NCBI GenBank assembly: GCA_910574715.1
Contig: CAJTCH010000035.1
Coordinates: 1 to 56,086 of the forward strand
From: Lachnospiraceae bacterium
GTDB taxonomy: Bacteria; Bacillota; Clostridia; Lachnospirales; Lachnospiraceae
Reading direction: 5' to 3'
Length of the DNA stretch: 56,086 nt
The notes beneath the pieces were generated by a model. It did no database searches. It was given only the letters and a program-made list of their open reading frames with translations, and had not been told where the DNA came from. Both the position numbers and the translations under genes were made by a program. Within the stretch, counting starts at the first letter, position 1. Each line of letters opens with the position of its first letter. Positions 34,574 through 43,058 of this stretch are shown piece after piece.

Positions 34574-35314
34574 CTATTTCAAAAAGACATATTCCTTCCC
34601 GGATGACAGCTCTTCTTCAAAACGATAACCAAGACGGTCAAAGCCTCTGATCTCTTCCACCTTCACGATCTCTCTTTCCGCCATAAAACGGACCATCTCT
34701 CCCCGCGCCATCTTCGCCTGTGTTCCCTTCTGGATCACCTTATCTCCCTTCCGTTCTCCAAAAATACAGGTGACACAGGTATCTTCCGGCTCCAGATATT
34801 TTTCAATACATTTGAAATATTCTTTGGAAGCAAGGTTCAGGATAATTCTGTCTCCGTCATCTATCTCCCTGTATAATTTATCCCCCCAGAATTCATACAG
34901 ATTCCCCGTTCTGCCCGCGCACGCCTTCGCCTGCATCTCCAGCCGGTACGGTACCACGCCGTCCAGAGGTTTCAGCACACCATAGAATCCTGACAGGATC
35001 CGCAGATGTTCCTGCACATAATCCCATTCCTTCTGTGTAAATACTTCCGGCGCCATATACTGATACTGGATTCCTTCGTATGAAATCAATGCCGGCGTCA
35101 ATGCCTTAAGCAGATTCATCTTCTGGAATCTCTCATAATTCAGTGCTGCGATCTTATCGTTACATCGCCACAGATCCTTCGCCTCTTCATAAGAAAGTGC
35201 CCGGATCCACTCCATCAACAGCTTTGCCTCATCCAGGAATACCGGACGTGCAGCCGGCCGGAACATATCCGTCTCCCTGTTCATCTTCTTCGCCGGTGAA
35301 ATAATAATCTTCAT
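34574..35314 (-). CDS. yaaA: YaaA-family peroxide stress protein
   Basis: A 246-residue cytosolic protein. KIIISPAKKMNRETD at the start, SGFYGVLKPLDGVVPYRLEM (about 107-126) and NLASKEYFKCIE (about 165-176) are diagnostic of YaaA (DUF328). In E. coli YaaA limits free iron under hydrogen peroxide stress and binds DNA. GAGGGAG precedes the ATG. It stands alone between two regulators. Confidence 0.92.
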   Translation of the reverse strand: MKIIISPAKKMNRETDMFRPAARPVFLDEAKLLMEWIRALSYEEAKDLWRCNDKIAALNYERFQKMNLLKALTPALISYEGIQYQYMAPEVFTQKEWDYVQEHLRILSGFYGVLKPLDGVVPYRLEMQAKACAGRTGNLYEFWGDKLYREIDDGDRIILNLASKEYFKCIEKYLEPEDTCVTCIFGERKGDKVIQKGTQAKMARGEMVRFMAEREIVKVEEIRGFDRLGYRFEEELSSGKEYVFLK

Positions 35315-35336
35315 AGAACTGATCTCCCTCGGTCAA

Positions 35337-35374
35337 TCTTCCTCAATCACTCTTCCTCAATTACTCTTCCTCAT
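35337..35374. repeat. 14-bp tandem repeat at the end of the XRE gene
   Basis: Two full units and a partial third of TCTTCCTCAAT-Y-AC span the stop codon of the regulator at 35361-35558. The unit encodes the final Glu-rich residues, so the repeat arose by local duplication and may vary in copy number. Confidence 0.6.
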
Positions 35375-35558
35375 AGATAAAAATATCTTCTATACTCATT
35401 CCAAAATACCGTGCAATTTTAAAAGCAAGCATAATTGACGGATTATACCTGCCATTCTCCAACGATCCGATCGTCTGCCGCGACACTTCAAGCGCCAGCG
35501 CCAGTTCCTCCTGCTTGATCCCCTGCTGCTTCCGCAGCTCTTCCAAACGATTCTTCAT
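35361..35558 (-). CDS. Small XRE-family (Cro/CI-like) regulator
   Basis: A 65-residue protein consisting of one HTH_3 domain: KNRLEELRKQQGIKQEELAL, EVSRQTIGSLENGRYNPSI, then a helix ending in DIFIYEEE. Such single-domain regulators normally sit beside a small membrane protein gene; none is present here. The ribosome site AAGGGA is unusually far (about 15 bases) from the ATG. Confidence 0.85.
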   Translation of the reverse strand: MKNRLEELRKQQGIKQEELALALEVSRQTIGSLENGRYNPSIMLAFKIARYFGMSIEDIFIYEEE

Positions 35559-35615
35559 CGATAAGTTCCAATCCCTTCTACGGAAAGTATGCTTTCCCCA
35601 CCTATGTTATCCTAA

Positions 35616-35641
35616 AATAAAAAAGCTGTCAAGCAGACAGC
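35616..35641 (-). terminator. Terminator of the nickel transport operon
   Basis: GCTGTC/GACAGC stem with a 5-nt loop followed on the minus strand by a run of T residues. It lies 47 bases past the end of the ATPase gene. Confidence 0.8.
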
Positions 35642-35687
35642 AAAATACAATAGTGTGGTACAGCGCTGCAGAACCTACTGACAATTC

Positions 35688-36437
35688 TTAAGGCGCTGTG
35701 CGGGAAAATGACAACGGCAGTTCCAGCCCGTGTTTCTCAAGCAATACCCGGTCAGTCAGAATATCCTGTGCCGGCCCGTCTGCAACAATCATTCCTTCTG
35801 ACAGAAGCACCGCCCGCTGGCAGGTATCATATACAAAATCCAGGTCATGGCTTGCAATGATCTTCGCCCCCGGCAGTTCATTCAGGATACGAATGAGATT
35901 CCTGCGGTTTCCCGGATCCAGCGCCACGGACGGTTCATCCAGCAGCATGAGCCTTGTCCCCATAGCAAGTACCGTAGCTATGGATACCAGCTTCTTTTCC
36001 CCTCCGGACAGACGGTAGATCTGACGCTCCTTCCGGTCATCCATATGTACCTGCTCAAGAGCCTTCATCACCATATTCCTGGTCTCTTCCTCGCTTTTTC
36101 CATAGTTGCGCGGTGCGAACGCCACATCATCATACACTGTAGACATGAACAACTGACTGTCTGAATCCTGAAACACATAGCCGATCTCTGCGCGGATCGC
36201 TCTGAGATTCTCCTTCTTCATCTCAAGTCCTGCAATCCGAAGCGTTCCCTCCTGCATCTCCAAAAGCCCGGTAAGAAGCTTAAGAAGCGTGGATTTTCCG
36301 ACGCCGTTTGCCCCGATAAGTCCGACGCTCTCATCCGTTTCCACACACAGATTTATGTGGTTTAATACTTGATTACGATATTTCTCCCGGGGACTTCCAT
36401 ACGCGAAAGAAATATCCTCCATCTCCAATATACTCAT
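35688..36437 (-). CDS. Nickel/cobalt ECF transporter ATPase (NikO/CbiO)
   Basis: A 249-residue ABC ATPase. Walker A GANGVGKST (about 42-50), Q loop YVFQDSDSQLF (about 87-97), signature YRLSGGEKKLVSIA (about 140-153), Walker B LMLLDEPSVALDP (about 159-171) and switch His in IASHDLDF (about 195). The FQDSDSQLF motif is typical of ECF/CbiO ATPases. With the NikQ/CbiQ and NikMN proteins encoded upstream it forms a metal uptake complex; the neighbouring larB suggests nickel. Confidence 0.92.
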   Translation of the reverse strand: MSILEMEDISFAYGSPREKYRNQVLNHINLCVETDESVGLIGANGVGKSTLLKLLTGLLEMQEGTLRIAGLEMKKENLRAIRAEIGYVFQDSDSQLFMSTVYDDVAFAPRNYGKSEEETRNMVMKALEQVHMDDRKERQIYRLSGGEKKLVSIATVLAMGTRLMLLDEPSVALDPGNRRNLIRILNELPGAKIIASHDLDFVYDTCQRAVLLSEGMIVADGPAQDILTDRVLLEKHGLELPLSFSRTAP

Positions 36438-36590
36438 CTTTCTCTCCCAATCTCCCGAATTCTGCCGCTATATTGCAAAAGAATTATCCTGCAGTCAGAT
36501 ACCCGGTAACGGAACGTCACGCTTTCAGCGCTTCACAGCGGCGAAGTATTGTGCCCCTCACGGCAGCCGCCATATATCCCTGCAAACGCT

Positions 36591-36619
36591 CCCGCCCGGC
36601 TCGTTGCCCACAGGAATAA
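36591..36619. repeat. Dispersed intergenic repeat, copy A
   Basis: In the 200-base gap between the nickel ATPase and permease genes a 29-base stretch ending in CAGGAATAA matches 49891-49919 at 22 of 29 positions. All seven differences are transitions. The remainder of this gap is GC-rich and shows no gene I can support. Confidence 0.4.
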
Positions 36620-36634
36620 CCTGCAGGCGCTCGT

Positions 36635-37396
36635 TCATGACAATACCAGTAGCGCCGTAAGCCATACAGCCGCATACAGATAATCGCCTCTTCCCGCTCT
36701 CTTCTTGCATCTCAGATAGAATCCCCCGTGATACCCCCTAAGCATCATACTGTCATAGACAATCTGCGCCCGGTCCACGCTCCGCAGAAGAAGCTGCCCG
36801 ACCATTGTTCCCCAGACCTTATAGTGCAGCCCCTTTTGCCCCGGCGCACGCAGGGCATAGGCATTTGTCATCCGTTCAATCTCTTTGAGCAGAACGATGA
36901 TATAACGGTACACCAGCATAAGAACAGTCACAAATATCCCGGGAATGCCAAGCTTCCGAAGCGCATAGCACAGATCCTCAATACTGGTCGTAACCATCAG
37001 CAGATACGACGCCGAGACCGCGAAGATCCCTTTGACCATCAGCGTCACCGCCGAGACCATGCCGCCGGTAACCGCAAACTCTCCGATCAGGAACAATACC
37101 TTTCTGTCAAAAAAAGGATTGGCAATCCCCACCAGACTGACCAGCGCCAGAACCGCCCTCATCCTCTTCACCAGAAGCCTGACGGAAATGTCTCCCAGCA
37201 CAAAGCTGACGATGAGATATACCCCCATCATCAGGAGTCCGGCAAGGTCATATTTCCCAAATGAAACCGTTATTAGAATGAAAAAAACGGTCACCAGCAA
37301 TTTCGGCAGCGGGTGGACTCCCTGCAGCCATCCGGATCTCCCCGCCTCCATGTCCATCTTATGTAAATCAGAAATCGCTTCACTGATCTTCTTCAT
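36635..37396 (-). CDS. Nickel/cobalt ECF transporter permease (NikQ/CbiQ, EcfT type)
   Basis: A 253-residue membrane protein with about five hydrophobic segments. LHKMDMEAGRSGWLQGVHPLPK at the start, split here as LHKMDMEAG and VHPLPKLL, and the coupling-helix motif RMTNAYALRAPG (about 189-200) followed by RAQIVYDSMMLRGYHG are diagnostic of CbiQ/EcfT. It links the ATPase to the substrate-binding NikMN. Its ATG overlaps the NikMN stop (ATGA). Confidence 0.92.
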   Translation of the reverse strand: MKKISEAISDLHKMDMEAGRSGWLQGVHPLPKLLVTVFFILITVSFGKYDLAGLLMMGVYLIVSFVLGDISVRLLVKRMRAVLALVSLVGIANPFFDRKVLFLIGEFAVTGGMVSAVTLMVKGIFAVSASYLLMVTTSIEDLCYALRKLGIPGIFVTVLMLVYRYIIVLLKEIERMTNAYALRAPGQKGLHYKVWGTMVGQLLLRSVDRAQIVYDSMMLRGYHGGFYLRCKKRAGRGDYLYAAVWLTALLVLS

Positions 37397-38457
37397 TACC
37401 GCGTCCCTTTTTTGGCATTTCCTCTCTCTGCAGTCTGGGCGGACACTGTTCCGGACCGTCTGACCTTCTTAATGACAACACAGACTCCCAGACATACCGC
37501 AAGCACGATCACGCCTCCGGCGATTCCGGAAACTGATGTACCGGCAGCGCTCTCACATGACTTAAACGCGTAATCCGGCAGGAACGCCGTGATCTCCTGA
37601 ATCTTTTCTGCTGATCGATAGATACCGCCCTCTGCCGCCAATTCTGCCGTCCCGGCAACCTTCTCCATCGACCACTCCAATCCATCCGGATTACCGGATG
37701 CAAACAGTGACGCCACTGTACCGATAAGCAATGCCAGAACCGCCAGTACTGCAACCGTTCCCTTCCGGCTCATTCTCCCTGCCGTCTCAGTCTTTCCGGC
37801 CAGATCCGTCTGTCCTGCCTTGCAGCATAACATTTCCGGCCGCGCCTCATAGACGAATACCAGCACAGCCGCCGTGATCAGACCTTCCACCAGTCCGATC
37901 GCCAGATGGATCGGCTGCATCATCCCCAGGAATACCGCAAACGGAAGCTCCGTGATCCCTGACAGCAGCGTCTCAACTGTTACTGAAAATGCACCTAACT
38001 GCAGTCCTGCAATACATCCGACGATCGACGCCGCCGTAATGGTCTTCTTCGTCATTTTCTTGCCGGTCATCCCCCTCCATATCAGGCAACCACCGATAAA
38101 ACACCCGTAAAAAGCCATATTCCATATATTGCACCCTAATGCCAACAGACCTCCGTCCGCGAACATCAGGCACTGGATCGCCAGTATCGCGATCATCGTA
38201 AGAAACCCTGCGTACGGGCCCAGCACCGCACTCAGAAGCATCCCTCCGCACAGATGCCCCGACGATCCCGTCCCGGGTATGGTGAAGTTAATCATCTGAG
38301 CTGCAAATATGAACGCGCCCATAACTCCCATCATCGGAATCTTCCTGTCCAAATCGTCAATCTGTACCTTCTTTACTGAATATGCCGCCGCCGCTGCGGA
38401 CGCAGCATACATGGTTCCCGCTACCGCCGGTGAAACCAGCGCATCTGCCATATGCAT
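37396..38457 (-). CDS. Nickel/cobalt ECF transporter substrate protein, NikM fused to a NikN/PDGLE-type domain
   Basis: A 353-residue membrane protein. It starts MHMADALVSPAVAG with the N-terminal Met-His-Met metal site. The CbiM/NikM core (about 1-210) includes MINFTIPGTGSSGHLCGG (about 56-73) with the metal-binding His. After a linker (about 215-235) a second part has the membrane segment VLAVLALLIGTVASLFA and NPDGLEWSMEKV (the PDGLE motif). This NikM-NikN fusion is known in Firmicutes. It is the specificity component of the uptake system, encoded downstream of larB. Confidence 0.92.
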   Translation of the reverse strand: MHMADALVSPAVAGTMYAASAAAAAYSVKKVQIDDLDRKIPMMGVMGAFIFAAQMINFTIPGTGSSGHLCGGMLLSAVLGPYAGFLTMIAILAIQCLMFADGGLLALGCNIWNMAFYGCFIGGCLIWRGMTGKKMTKKTITAASIVGCIAGLQLGAFSVTVETLLSGITELPFAVFLGMMQPIHLAIGLVEGLITAAVLVFVYEARPEMLCCKAGQTDLAGKTETAGRMSRKGTVAVLAVLALLIGTVASLFASGNPDGLEWSMEKVAGTAELAAEGGIYRSAEKIQEITAFLPDYAFKSCESAAGTSVSGIAGGVIVLAVCLGVCVVIKKVRRSGTVSAQTAERGNAKKGTR

Positions 38458-38487
38458 AATTTTCCCTCCACTATTATATTTCCACTA

Positions 38488-39249
38488 TTATATTTCTGCT
38501 GCCGGCGATGATATCCCAAGCCGGTTAATCTGGGACGCCATATATCCGGCGCCGTATCCGTTATCAATATTGACCACCGCAATCCCGTTGGCGCAGGAAT
38601 TGATCATCGTAAGCAGCGCCGACAGCCCATTCATACTCGCGCCGTATCCTACCGATGTGGGGACGGCGATCACCGGCTTATCCACCAGCCCGCCGATCAC
38701 ACTGGCAAGCGCCCCCTCCATCCCGGCAACCGCCACCACGCACATTGCGCTCTGGATCGTCTCTACTCTGGCAAGAAGTCTGTGGATACCGCTCACTCCC
38801 ACATCATAGATCCGCTCCACGTAATTTCCGAAGAATTCTGCGGTCTGCGCCGCCTCCTCCGCCACCGGGATATCCGCCGTCCCTGCCGTACAGACTGCAA
38901 TCTTCCCGGCTCTCTTCTTATCCTTCTTCTCTATCTTCAATATCCTTGACAGAGGATCGTACTGTGCTTCCCCGAATCTCTCCTGTATCAAGGCCGCCTG
39001 CTCTGCGGACGCCCGCGTCCCAAGCACTTCCCCCTCTGCCGCATAGATCCTCTCATAGATCCGGCACAGATGCTCATCCGCCTTCCCGCTGCAGAATACC
39101 ACCTCCGCAAATCCTGAACGCAGTTTCCTGTGCGTATCCAGCTTCGCATACCCCAGCTCCTCAAGAGGCTGCCGCCGAAAATACGCTTCCGCATCATTTA
39201 CGGACATCTGCCCTAATCTTACCTGTTCTAATATTTCCCTGGTATCCAT
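38488..39249 (-). CDS. larB: LarB, nickel-pincer cofactor biosynthesis (P2CMN synthase)
   Basis: A 253-residue PurE-related carboxylase/hydrolase. An N-terminal helical part (EILEQVRLGQMSVNDAEAYF) precedes the AIR-carboxylase-like domain with IAVCTAGTADIPVAEEAAQT (about 134-153), VAGMEGALASVIGGLV (about 191-206) and PTSVGYGASMNGLSAL (about 214-229). LarB makes the dinicotinic precursor of the nickel-pincer nucleotide used by lactate racemase and relatives. GGAG precedes the ATG. Its position upstream of the nickel transporter genes marks them as nickel-directed. No larA, larC or larE gene is present in the window. Confidence 0.92.
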   Translation of the reverse strand: MDTREILEQVRLGQMSVNDAEAYFRRQPLEELGYAKLDTHRKLRSGFAEVVFCSGKADEHLCRIYERIYAAEGEVLGTRASAEQAALIQERFGEAQYDPLSRILKIEKKDKKRAGKIAVCTAGTADIPVAEEAAQTAEFFGNYVERIYDVGVSGIHRLLARVETIQSAMCVVAVAGMEGALASVIGGLVDKPVIAVPTSVGYGASMNGLSALLTMINSCANGIAVVNIDNGYGAGYMASQINRLGISSPAAEI

Positions 39250-39538
39250 CCCGTCTCCTTTCTTTCTATGATGTCCCTATCCTGTCTCCTTTTTGCCGTG
39301 CCCCATACTTTCATCCGGCGGTATTTTGCCTCAGATCATTTCTATCTGTGCGGTTTAAATATCTATTTCCAGTACACAGGCAAAACCCTAAAAAGACGCA
39401 CAAACCCCCTTCCGGAAATCTGTACGCCTTCTGAACATACGTTTCAAAAATATACATGCAAGCATCCCAGTGAAACGACACGACAAAGGCTTCTGCCTGT
39501 CACAAGACAACTTCTGTTATCTGTTCCTTGATTCACTG
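39250..39538. other. 290-base intergenic region between larB and the DUF3842 gene
   Basis: I see no gene. On the minus strand there is a hairpin GACA-GGC-AGAA-GCC-TT-TGTC near 39480-39505 and several GGAGACNGG blocks close to larB (39250-39290). A nickel-responsive leader or operator would be expected here, but I cannot fit a known riboswitch or NikR palindrome to it. Confidence 0.4.
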
Positions 39539-39949
39539 TCAAATTACTTCTTCGTTCCTTAACTGCTCTATCACAGCCTCCACCATGTAACTCATGGATG
39601 TATTCTTCACACCGACGATCACATTATTACACTGGTTCATGGGAATCAGCAGCTTCTTAGCGTCACTCTGCCCGACTGCCGCTGCCATCGCCGGAGTGAT
39701 CTCCCCGTACATGGAATCTGCAATGGCAATCCCGACCGGACCGATGATAATATCTGCTTTCCTGCTGCCCACTACTACCGCATTCTCACCCGTGGCAGCG
39801 TGGTCTGCTCCTGCCTTCAGCATGTTAGAGGTCGCGATAGAATTCGTTCCCGCTGCCGTGATCTCTGCCTTGGGAAATTCTTTTCTTATCGAGGCGACGA
39901 GCTGCCTGCCCATACCGCCTCCCTGTGCGTCTACAATCAATATCTTCAT
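39539..39949 (-). CDS. DUF3842 family protein, probably leaderless
   Basis: A 136-residue cytosolic protein: KILIVDAQGGGMGRQLVASI (about 2-21), GTNSIATSNMLKAGADHAAT, ADIIIGPVGIAIADSMYGEI and NNVIVGVKNTSMSYMV. This matches DUF3842, a Rossmann-like family found beside nickel and lar genes. The frame is open to 39985, but that part overlaps the -35 box. With the start at 39949 the -10 box ends only 7 bases upstream, so the mRNA should begin at or next to the ATG without a ribosome site. Confidence 0.8.
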   Translation of the reverse strand: MKILIVDAQGGGMGRQLVASIRKEFPKAEITAAGTNSIATSNMLKAGADHAATGENAVVVGSRKADIIIGPVGIAIADSMYGEITPAMAAAVGQSDAKKLLIPMNQCNNVIVGVKNTSMSYMVEAVIEQLRNEEVI

Positions 39950-39956
39950 GGATTCG

Positions 39957-39985
39957 ATTATAACAAATCTTTCTTTCGGCTGCAA
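39957..39985 (-). promoter_or_regulatory. Promoter giving a leaderless DUF3842 mRNA
   Basis: Minus-strand TTGCAG (39980-39985), 17-base spacer, TATAAT (39957-39962); the ATG is at 39949-39947. Confidence 0.65.
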
Positions 39986-40053
39986 CTGCTATTTTCTTCC
40001 CTGCTGCATTTACAAAAACAAAAAAATGTTTGTACCTCTTCTCACATTTCTTC

Positions 40054-40764
40054 CTATATTTTACGCAAATACCATCTTAACAGAACGCCAATCCAAATAA
40101 TCGATAATGCAACTGCCGGAAGCATATAAAATAATATATTCTCACAGGCTGCTTTCCCTATCCAAAAAGACGGCAGCAAAGACACCATATATTGCATGTG
40201 ATCTTCAATAAAAAACGGAACAGCCGCGCCCAAAATAATCAGTGCAGAAAATTTTGTTACCGCCATACCCTCCAGCTTATTTGAGGATATCGTCACGACT
40301 AACAGCGCTATGATCATCCCCTGCAAAGTTCCGGCGGCCGCAAATAATACTATGTCAACCGCCAAAAGAGCTGTCAGTTTAAAGACAGGCAATAAGATAA
40401 CAGTTACCAAAAATGCAATAAAGGCAGGTACACCAAACCGTGCGGACAGATATCCGGTCTTTCTCAGAGGCGTAACAAATAGATAGATGGCTGTCTTTTC
40501 ATCCGCTTCTTCTAAAGAAACCATTGCAGATACGAAGCAAAACATTGCAGGAGTCAGCATTGCAAAGAATACATCGATCAACCTATAATAGGGGGAAATA
40601 ATCATCGCCATATGAAAATATTCTGTCAAAATCTCTTCCAAAAAAGGTATTGCAAACCGCACAAAAATACCCGCAAGAACCGGCGCAAGACAGGCGGCAA
40701 ACAACATCATATCCCGCCGCATATATGCTGTCATCTGTAAAAAACTTAACCGGATAGATCTCAT
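40054..40764 (-). CDS. ABC-2-type exporter membrane protein (second)
   Basis: A 236-residue protein with six hydrophobic segments and no ATP motifs. The layout (RSIRLSFLQMTAYMRRDMML, then alternating helices and loops) fits the small ABC-2 permeases often annotated as fluoroquinolone export subunits in Lachnospiraceae. The ATG at 40764 has GGGAGG 9 bases upstream and overlaps the stop of the preceding permease gene (ATGA). Last gene of the exporter operon. Confidence 0.8.
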   Translation of the reverse strand: MRSIRLSFLQMTAYMRRDMMLFAACLAPVLAGIFVRFAIPFLEEILTEYFHMAMIISPYYRLIDVFFAMLTPAMFCFVSAMVSLEEADEKTAIYLFVTPLRKTGYLSARFGVPAFIAFLVTVILLPVFKLTALLAVDIVLFAAAGTLQGMIIALLVVTISSNKLEGMAVTKFSALIILGAAVPFFIEDHMQYMVSLLPSFWIGKAACENILFYMLPAVALSIIWIGVLLRWYLRKI

Positions 40765-41441
40765 AGCTTCACACCTCCCGTACTGCTCCACATTTTCAAG
40801 ACGCAGTATTTCGTAAGATAAAATAAAATCGCCAGCAACGCTGTTACAAGAAAAATTCCTGCTATAGACGGGTCATAACCAGATACCATTTCCATACAGG
40901 CATTGATCGGATAATGCCGCAACCACAGCGGAGTGATTTTGAATAAATGCAGGATCGCAGGAACAAAACAAATCATTTCTATCGGTACGGTCCATAGAAT
41001 AAATTGATTAAGACTGGTTATCTGCGTTGCAATGATGATAGCCAGAAGTGTAAATACCATGCTGGATATCACTGTGCCAGACAATATAATATGTATTCTG
41101 TCCATATCTGCGGTTAATGCCAATACTGCAGCAACCACAAGAGAAATCACTGACAAAGAACCAGATTTAGCGGCAATGTATTCCTCCGCCCTGACAGGCG
41201 AAACAGCAAACGCACATGGCGTATGCTGATTTTTTTCCAGCAGGACGATTGCCCCCATAAAAAACAAACCCATTGACGCCGGATCAGAAAAAATCAGAAT
41301 AGCTGCAATATTTTCTCTCCAGCTCTCTGGAACAGCCAGAAGAACGATCACATAGATGATCGTCAGGACAGCGTACAAAAAGTAAAAACCATATTTTGCC
41401 TGAAAACGCATATCCAGTAAGAACAAGCTTCTTAACCTCAT
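40761..41441 (-). CDS. ABC-2-type exporter membrane protein (first)
   Basis: A 226-residue membrane protein with six hydrophobic segments. It begins RLRSLFLLDMRFQAKYGFYF and has FSDPASMGLFFMGAIVLLEK at about 50-69, a pattern shared with small ABC-2 permeases. GGGAGGAC precedes the ATG and the start overlaps the ATPase gene by 4 bases. It should pair with the next permease to form the channel driven by the ATPase at 41438-42283. Confidence 0.8.
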   Translation of the reverse strand: MRLRSLFLLDMRFQAKYGFYFLYAVLTIIYVIVLLAVPESWRENIAAILIFSDPASMGLFFMGAIVLLEKNQHTPCAFAVSPVRAEEYIAAKSGSLSVISLVVAAVLALTADMDRIHIILSGTVISSMVFTLLAIIIATQITSLNQFILWTVPIEMICFVPAILHLFKITPLWLRHYPINACMEMVSGYDPSIAGIFLVTALLAILFYLTKYCVLKMWSSTGGVKL

Positions 41442-42283
41442 AACAGCGTCCTCCCTGTAATATCCATAAAAATATCATTTAGCGTCGGCTCGCTGCTATG
41501 AATCGATTGCAGGCGGTTTTCGGCAATCAGACGTTTCAGCCGTTCATCAGAAGATATGTGCTTAAGAGGGCAGTTCGCACTGTGCTCACCGTCTTCCACC
41601 CATGTGTAGGTTACGGTTGCCGCGCCTTTTGACATGATCAGATTGTGCGGACTGTCAAGGGCGCATATCTTACCGCCCGCAATAAATGCTACTCTGTCAC
41701 AAAGCTCGGCCGCATCCTGCATATTATGAGTGGTTAACAGAATCGTTTTCCCTCTTGCCTTCTCCTTCAAGATCATATTCTTCATCACACGGCTGTTTGC
41801 CGGATCCAGTCCGCTGGTCGGTTCATCAAGACATAACAAAACCGGGTCGTGCAGCAATGCTTTGATAAAATTCAACCGTGCTTTCATACCCTTTGAATAA
41901 TCGGATACACGCTTATCCGCGTCGTGCTCTAATCCTACCATTTCCAAAAGTTCCTCTATCGGGCGCGGCTCCTTTTCATACAGTGATGAGAAAAACCGCA
42001 GATTTTCTCTGGCAGTTAATTTCTCATACATAGTTGAAAATTCAAAATCCACTCCTATATCTTCATAAAAACGCCTGGTTCGCTTCTTGCACTCAACGCC
42101 ATTGACCACAACAGAACCCTGATAAGCAGTCAGCATCCCGATCAGCACTTTCTGCAGCGTGCTTTTACCCGCACCGGACGGTCCCAGAAATCCAAAGATT
42201 TCTCCTGAAGAGACTGAAAAGCTCATGCCGGTAATAAAAGGCTGCTTGGTATAACTGAATGAAAGGTTCCTCACTTGTATCAT
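41438..42283 (-). CDS. ABC exporter ATPase
   Basis: A 281-residue ATPase. Walker A GPSGAGKST (about 35-43), signature VSDYSKGMKARLNFI (about 131-145), Walker B LLCLDEPTSGLDP (about 152-164) and switch His in LLTTHNMQDAAE (about 187). The SKGMK signature is typical of drug and bacteriocin-type exporters. GGAGGGAG precedes the ATG. The promoter region carries a 24-bp operator also present before the TetR gene, so the regulator probably controls this operon. Confidence 0.9.
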   Translation of the reverse strand: MIQVRNLSFSYTKQPFITGMSFSVSSGEIFGFLGPSGAGKSTLQKVLIGMLTAYQGSVVVNGVECKKRTRRFYEDIGVDFEFSTMYEKLTARENLRFFSSLYEKEPRPIEELLEMVGLEHDADKRVSDYSKGMKARLNFIKALLHDPVLLCLDEPTSGLDPANSRVMKNMILKEKARGKTILLTTHNMQDAAELCDRVAFIAGGKICALDSPHNLIMSKGAATVTYTWVEDGEHSANCPLKHISSDERLKRLIAENRLQSIHSSEPTLNDIFMDITGRTLL

Positions 42284-42309
42284 AAATCTCCCTCCTTTTT
42301 TATACTATA

Positions 42310-42333
42310 TGACCATTTTAAATTAAATAGTCA
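42310..42333. promoter_or_regulatory. TetR operator at the exporter promoter
   Basis: A 24-bp site of the form TGACYAT-N10-AT-R-GTCA, matching the one at 43035-43058. On the minus strand it covers the region between TTGACT and TATAGT upstream of the ATPase gene. Confidence 0.7.
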
Positions 42334-42351
42334 ATTAAAGATTTGTTTTAA

Positions 42352-42393
42352 GGAACTGCATGTAAATAACTCAAACCATTTGCATACAGTTCC
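42352..42393. terminator. Stem-loop after the TetR gene, probable terminator
   Basis: Two 16-base arms, starting GGAACTGCATG and ending CATACAGTTCC, pair at 14 of 16 positions around a 10-nt loop. On the minus strand a TTAAAACAAATCTTT tract follows. It separates tetR from the exporter operon. Confidence 0.55.
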
Positions 42394-42427
42394 CAAGTCA
42401 ATCGCCGGAGCTTTCAAGTCAACGTTA

Positions 42428-43018
42428 TTATATTAACTGTATTACCATCCCGTATATCAGCGTACGCAGCGCCTCATCATACTGTTCTTCTCCAATCTCC
42501 GCTTTATGCAGCGTAGCGAAATAGATGGCATGGAACGCGGCGCTGATTACTTTGACATCTGCTTCCTTTCGCACAGGGAGCAACGCAAGCATCCTCTCTA
42601 TCGTATCCGTATCATCCTGAAAATGCTCTTCTACGATTTCCCGCGGCAGCTTACGCGCAAGCAATTCCACTTCACCTACATCAAGCATTTTCAAAATCAG
42701 CATTTCCTCCGTCATCTTATAGAACTCAAAAATCACATCCGTCAGCCTGTCCGCTGTGAGCTCCGCCGGCGCAATGCCTGATATAGTCTGGTAAAGCCTG
42801 CGGTTGACGTCCTCCTGCTGCTCCTGGATCACTTCAAATAAAAGCAGTTCCTTGGATTTATAAAATAGATAGAAAGTTCCTTTGGGAATATTGACCCGCT
42901 TCACGATCTCATCGACAGTCGTGCGGCGGACGCCATACCTGGCAAGGCATTGGGCCGCTTCTTCTTTCAATCGCTTCCTGATGTATTCCCGTTCCTGATC
43001 TGAATAGCTTTTTGGCAC
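42428..43018 (-). CDS. TetR/AcrR-family transcriptional regulator
   Basis: A 196-residue protein. The TetR HTH (about 10-56) has AAQCLARYGVRRTTVDEIVKRV and IPKGTFYLFYKSKELLLFEV; the rest is the helical ligand/dimer domain. The start is GTG with GGAG 8 bases upstream. It has its own consensus promoter covered by a 24-bp operator, and the same operator recurs before the exporter operon, so autorepression and exporter repression are both expected. Confidence 0.92.
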   Translation of the reverse strand: MPKSYSDQEREYIRKRLKEEAAQCLARYGVRRTTVDEIVKRVNIPKGTFYLFYKSKELLLFEVIQEQQEDVNRRLYQTISGIAPAELTADRLTDVIFEFYKMTEEMLILKMLDVGEVELLARKLPREIVEEHFQDDTDTIERMLALLPVRKEADVKVISAAFHAIYFATLHKAEIGEEQYDEALRTLIYGMVIQLI

Positions 43019-43034
43019 TTTATGTTCTCCTATT

Positions 43035-43058
43035 TGACTATTTTTATCTGTATAGTCA
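43035..43058. promoter_or_regulatory. TetR operator at the tetR promoter
   Basis: TGACTAT-N10-ATAGTCA, 24 bp with perfect 7-bp arms, starting at the -10 box and covering the transcription start. Confidence 0.75.

Noticed and set aside
38655..39434. Plus-strand open frame of 259 residues opposite larB
   Set aside because: Extremely Pro/Ser/Arg-rich, as expected from reading larB backwards; larB is clearly the gene.
39250..39538. NiCo (czcD) riboswitch before larB and the nickel transporter
   Set aside because: I could not fit the four-helix junction or its conserved G-rich linkers to this stretch.
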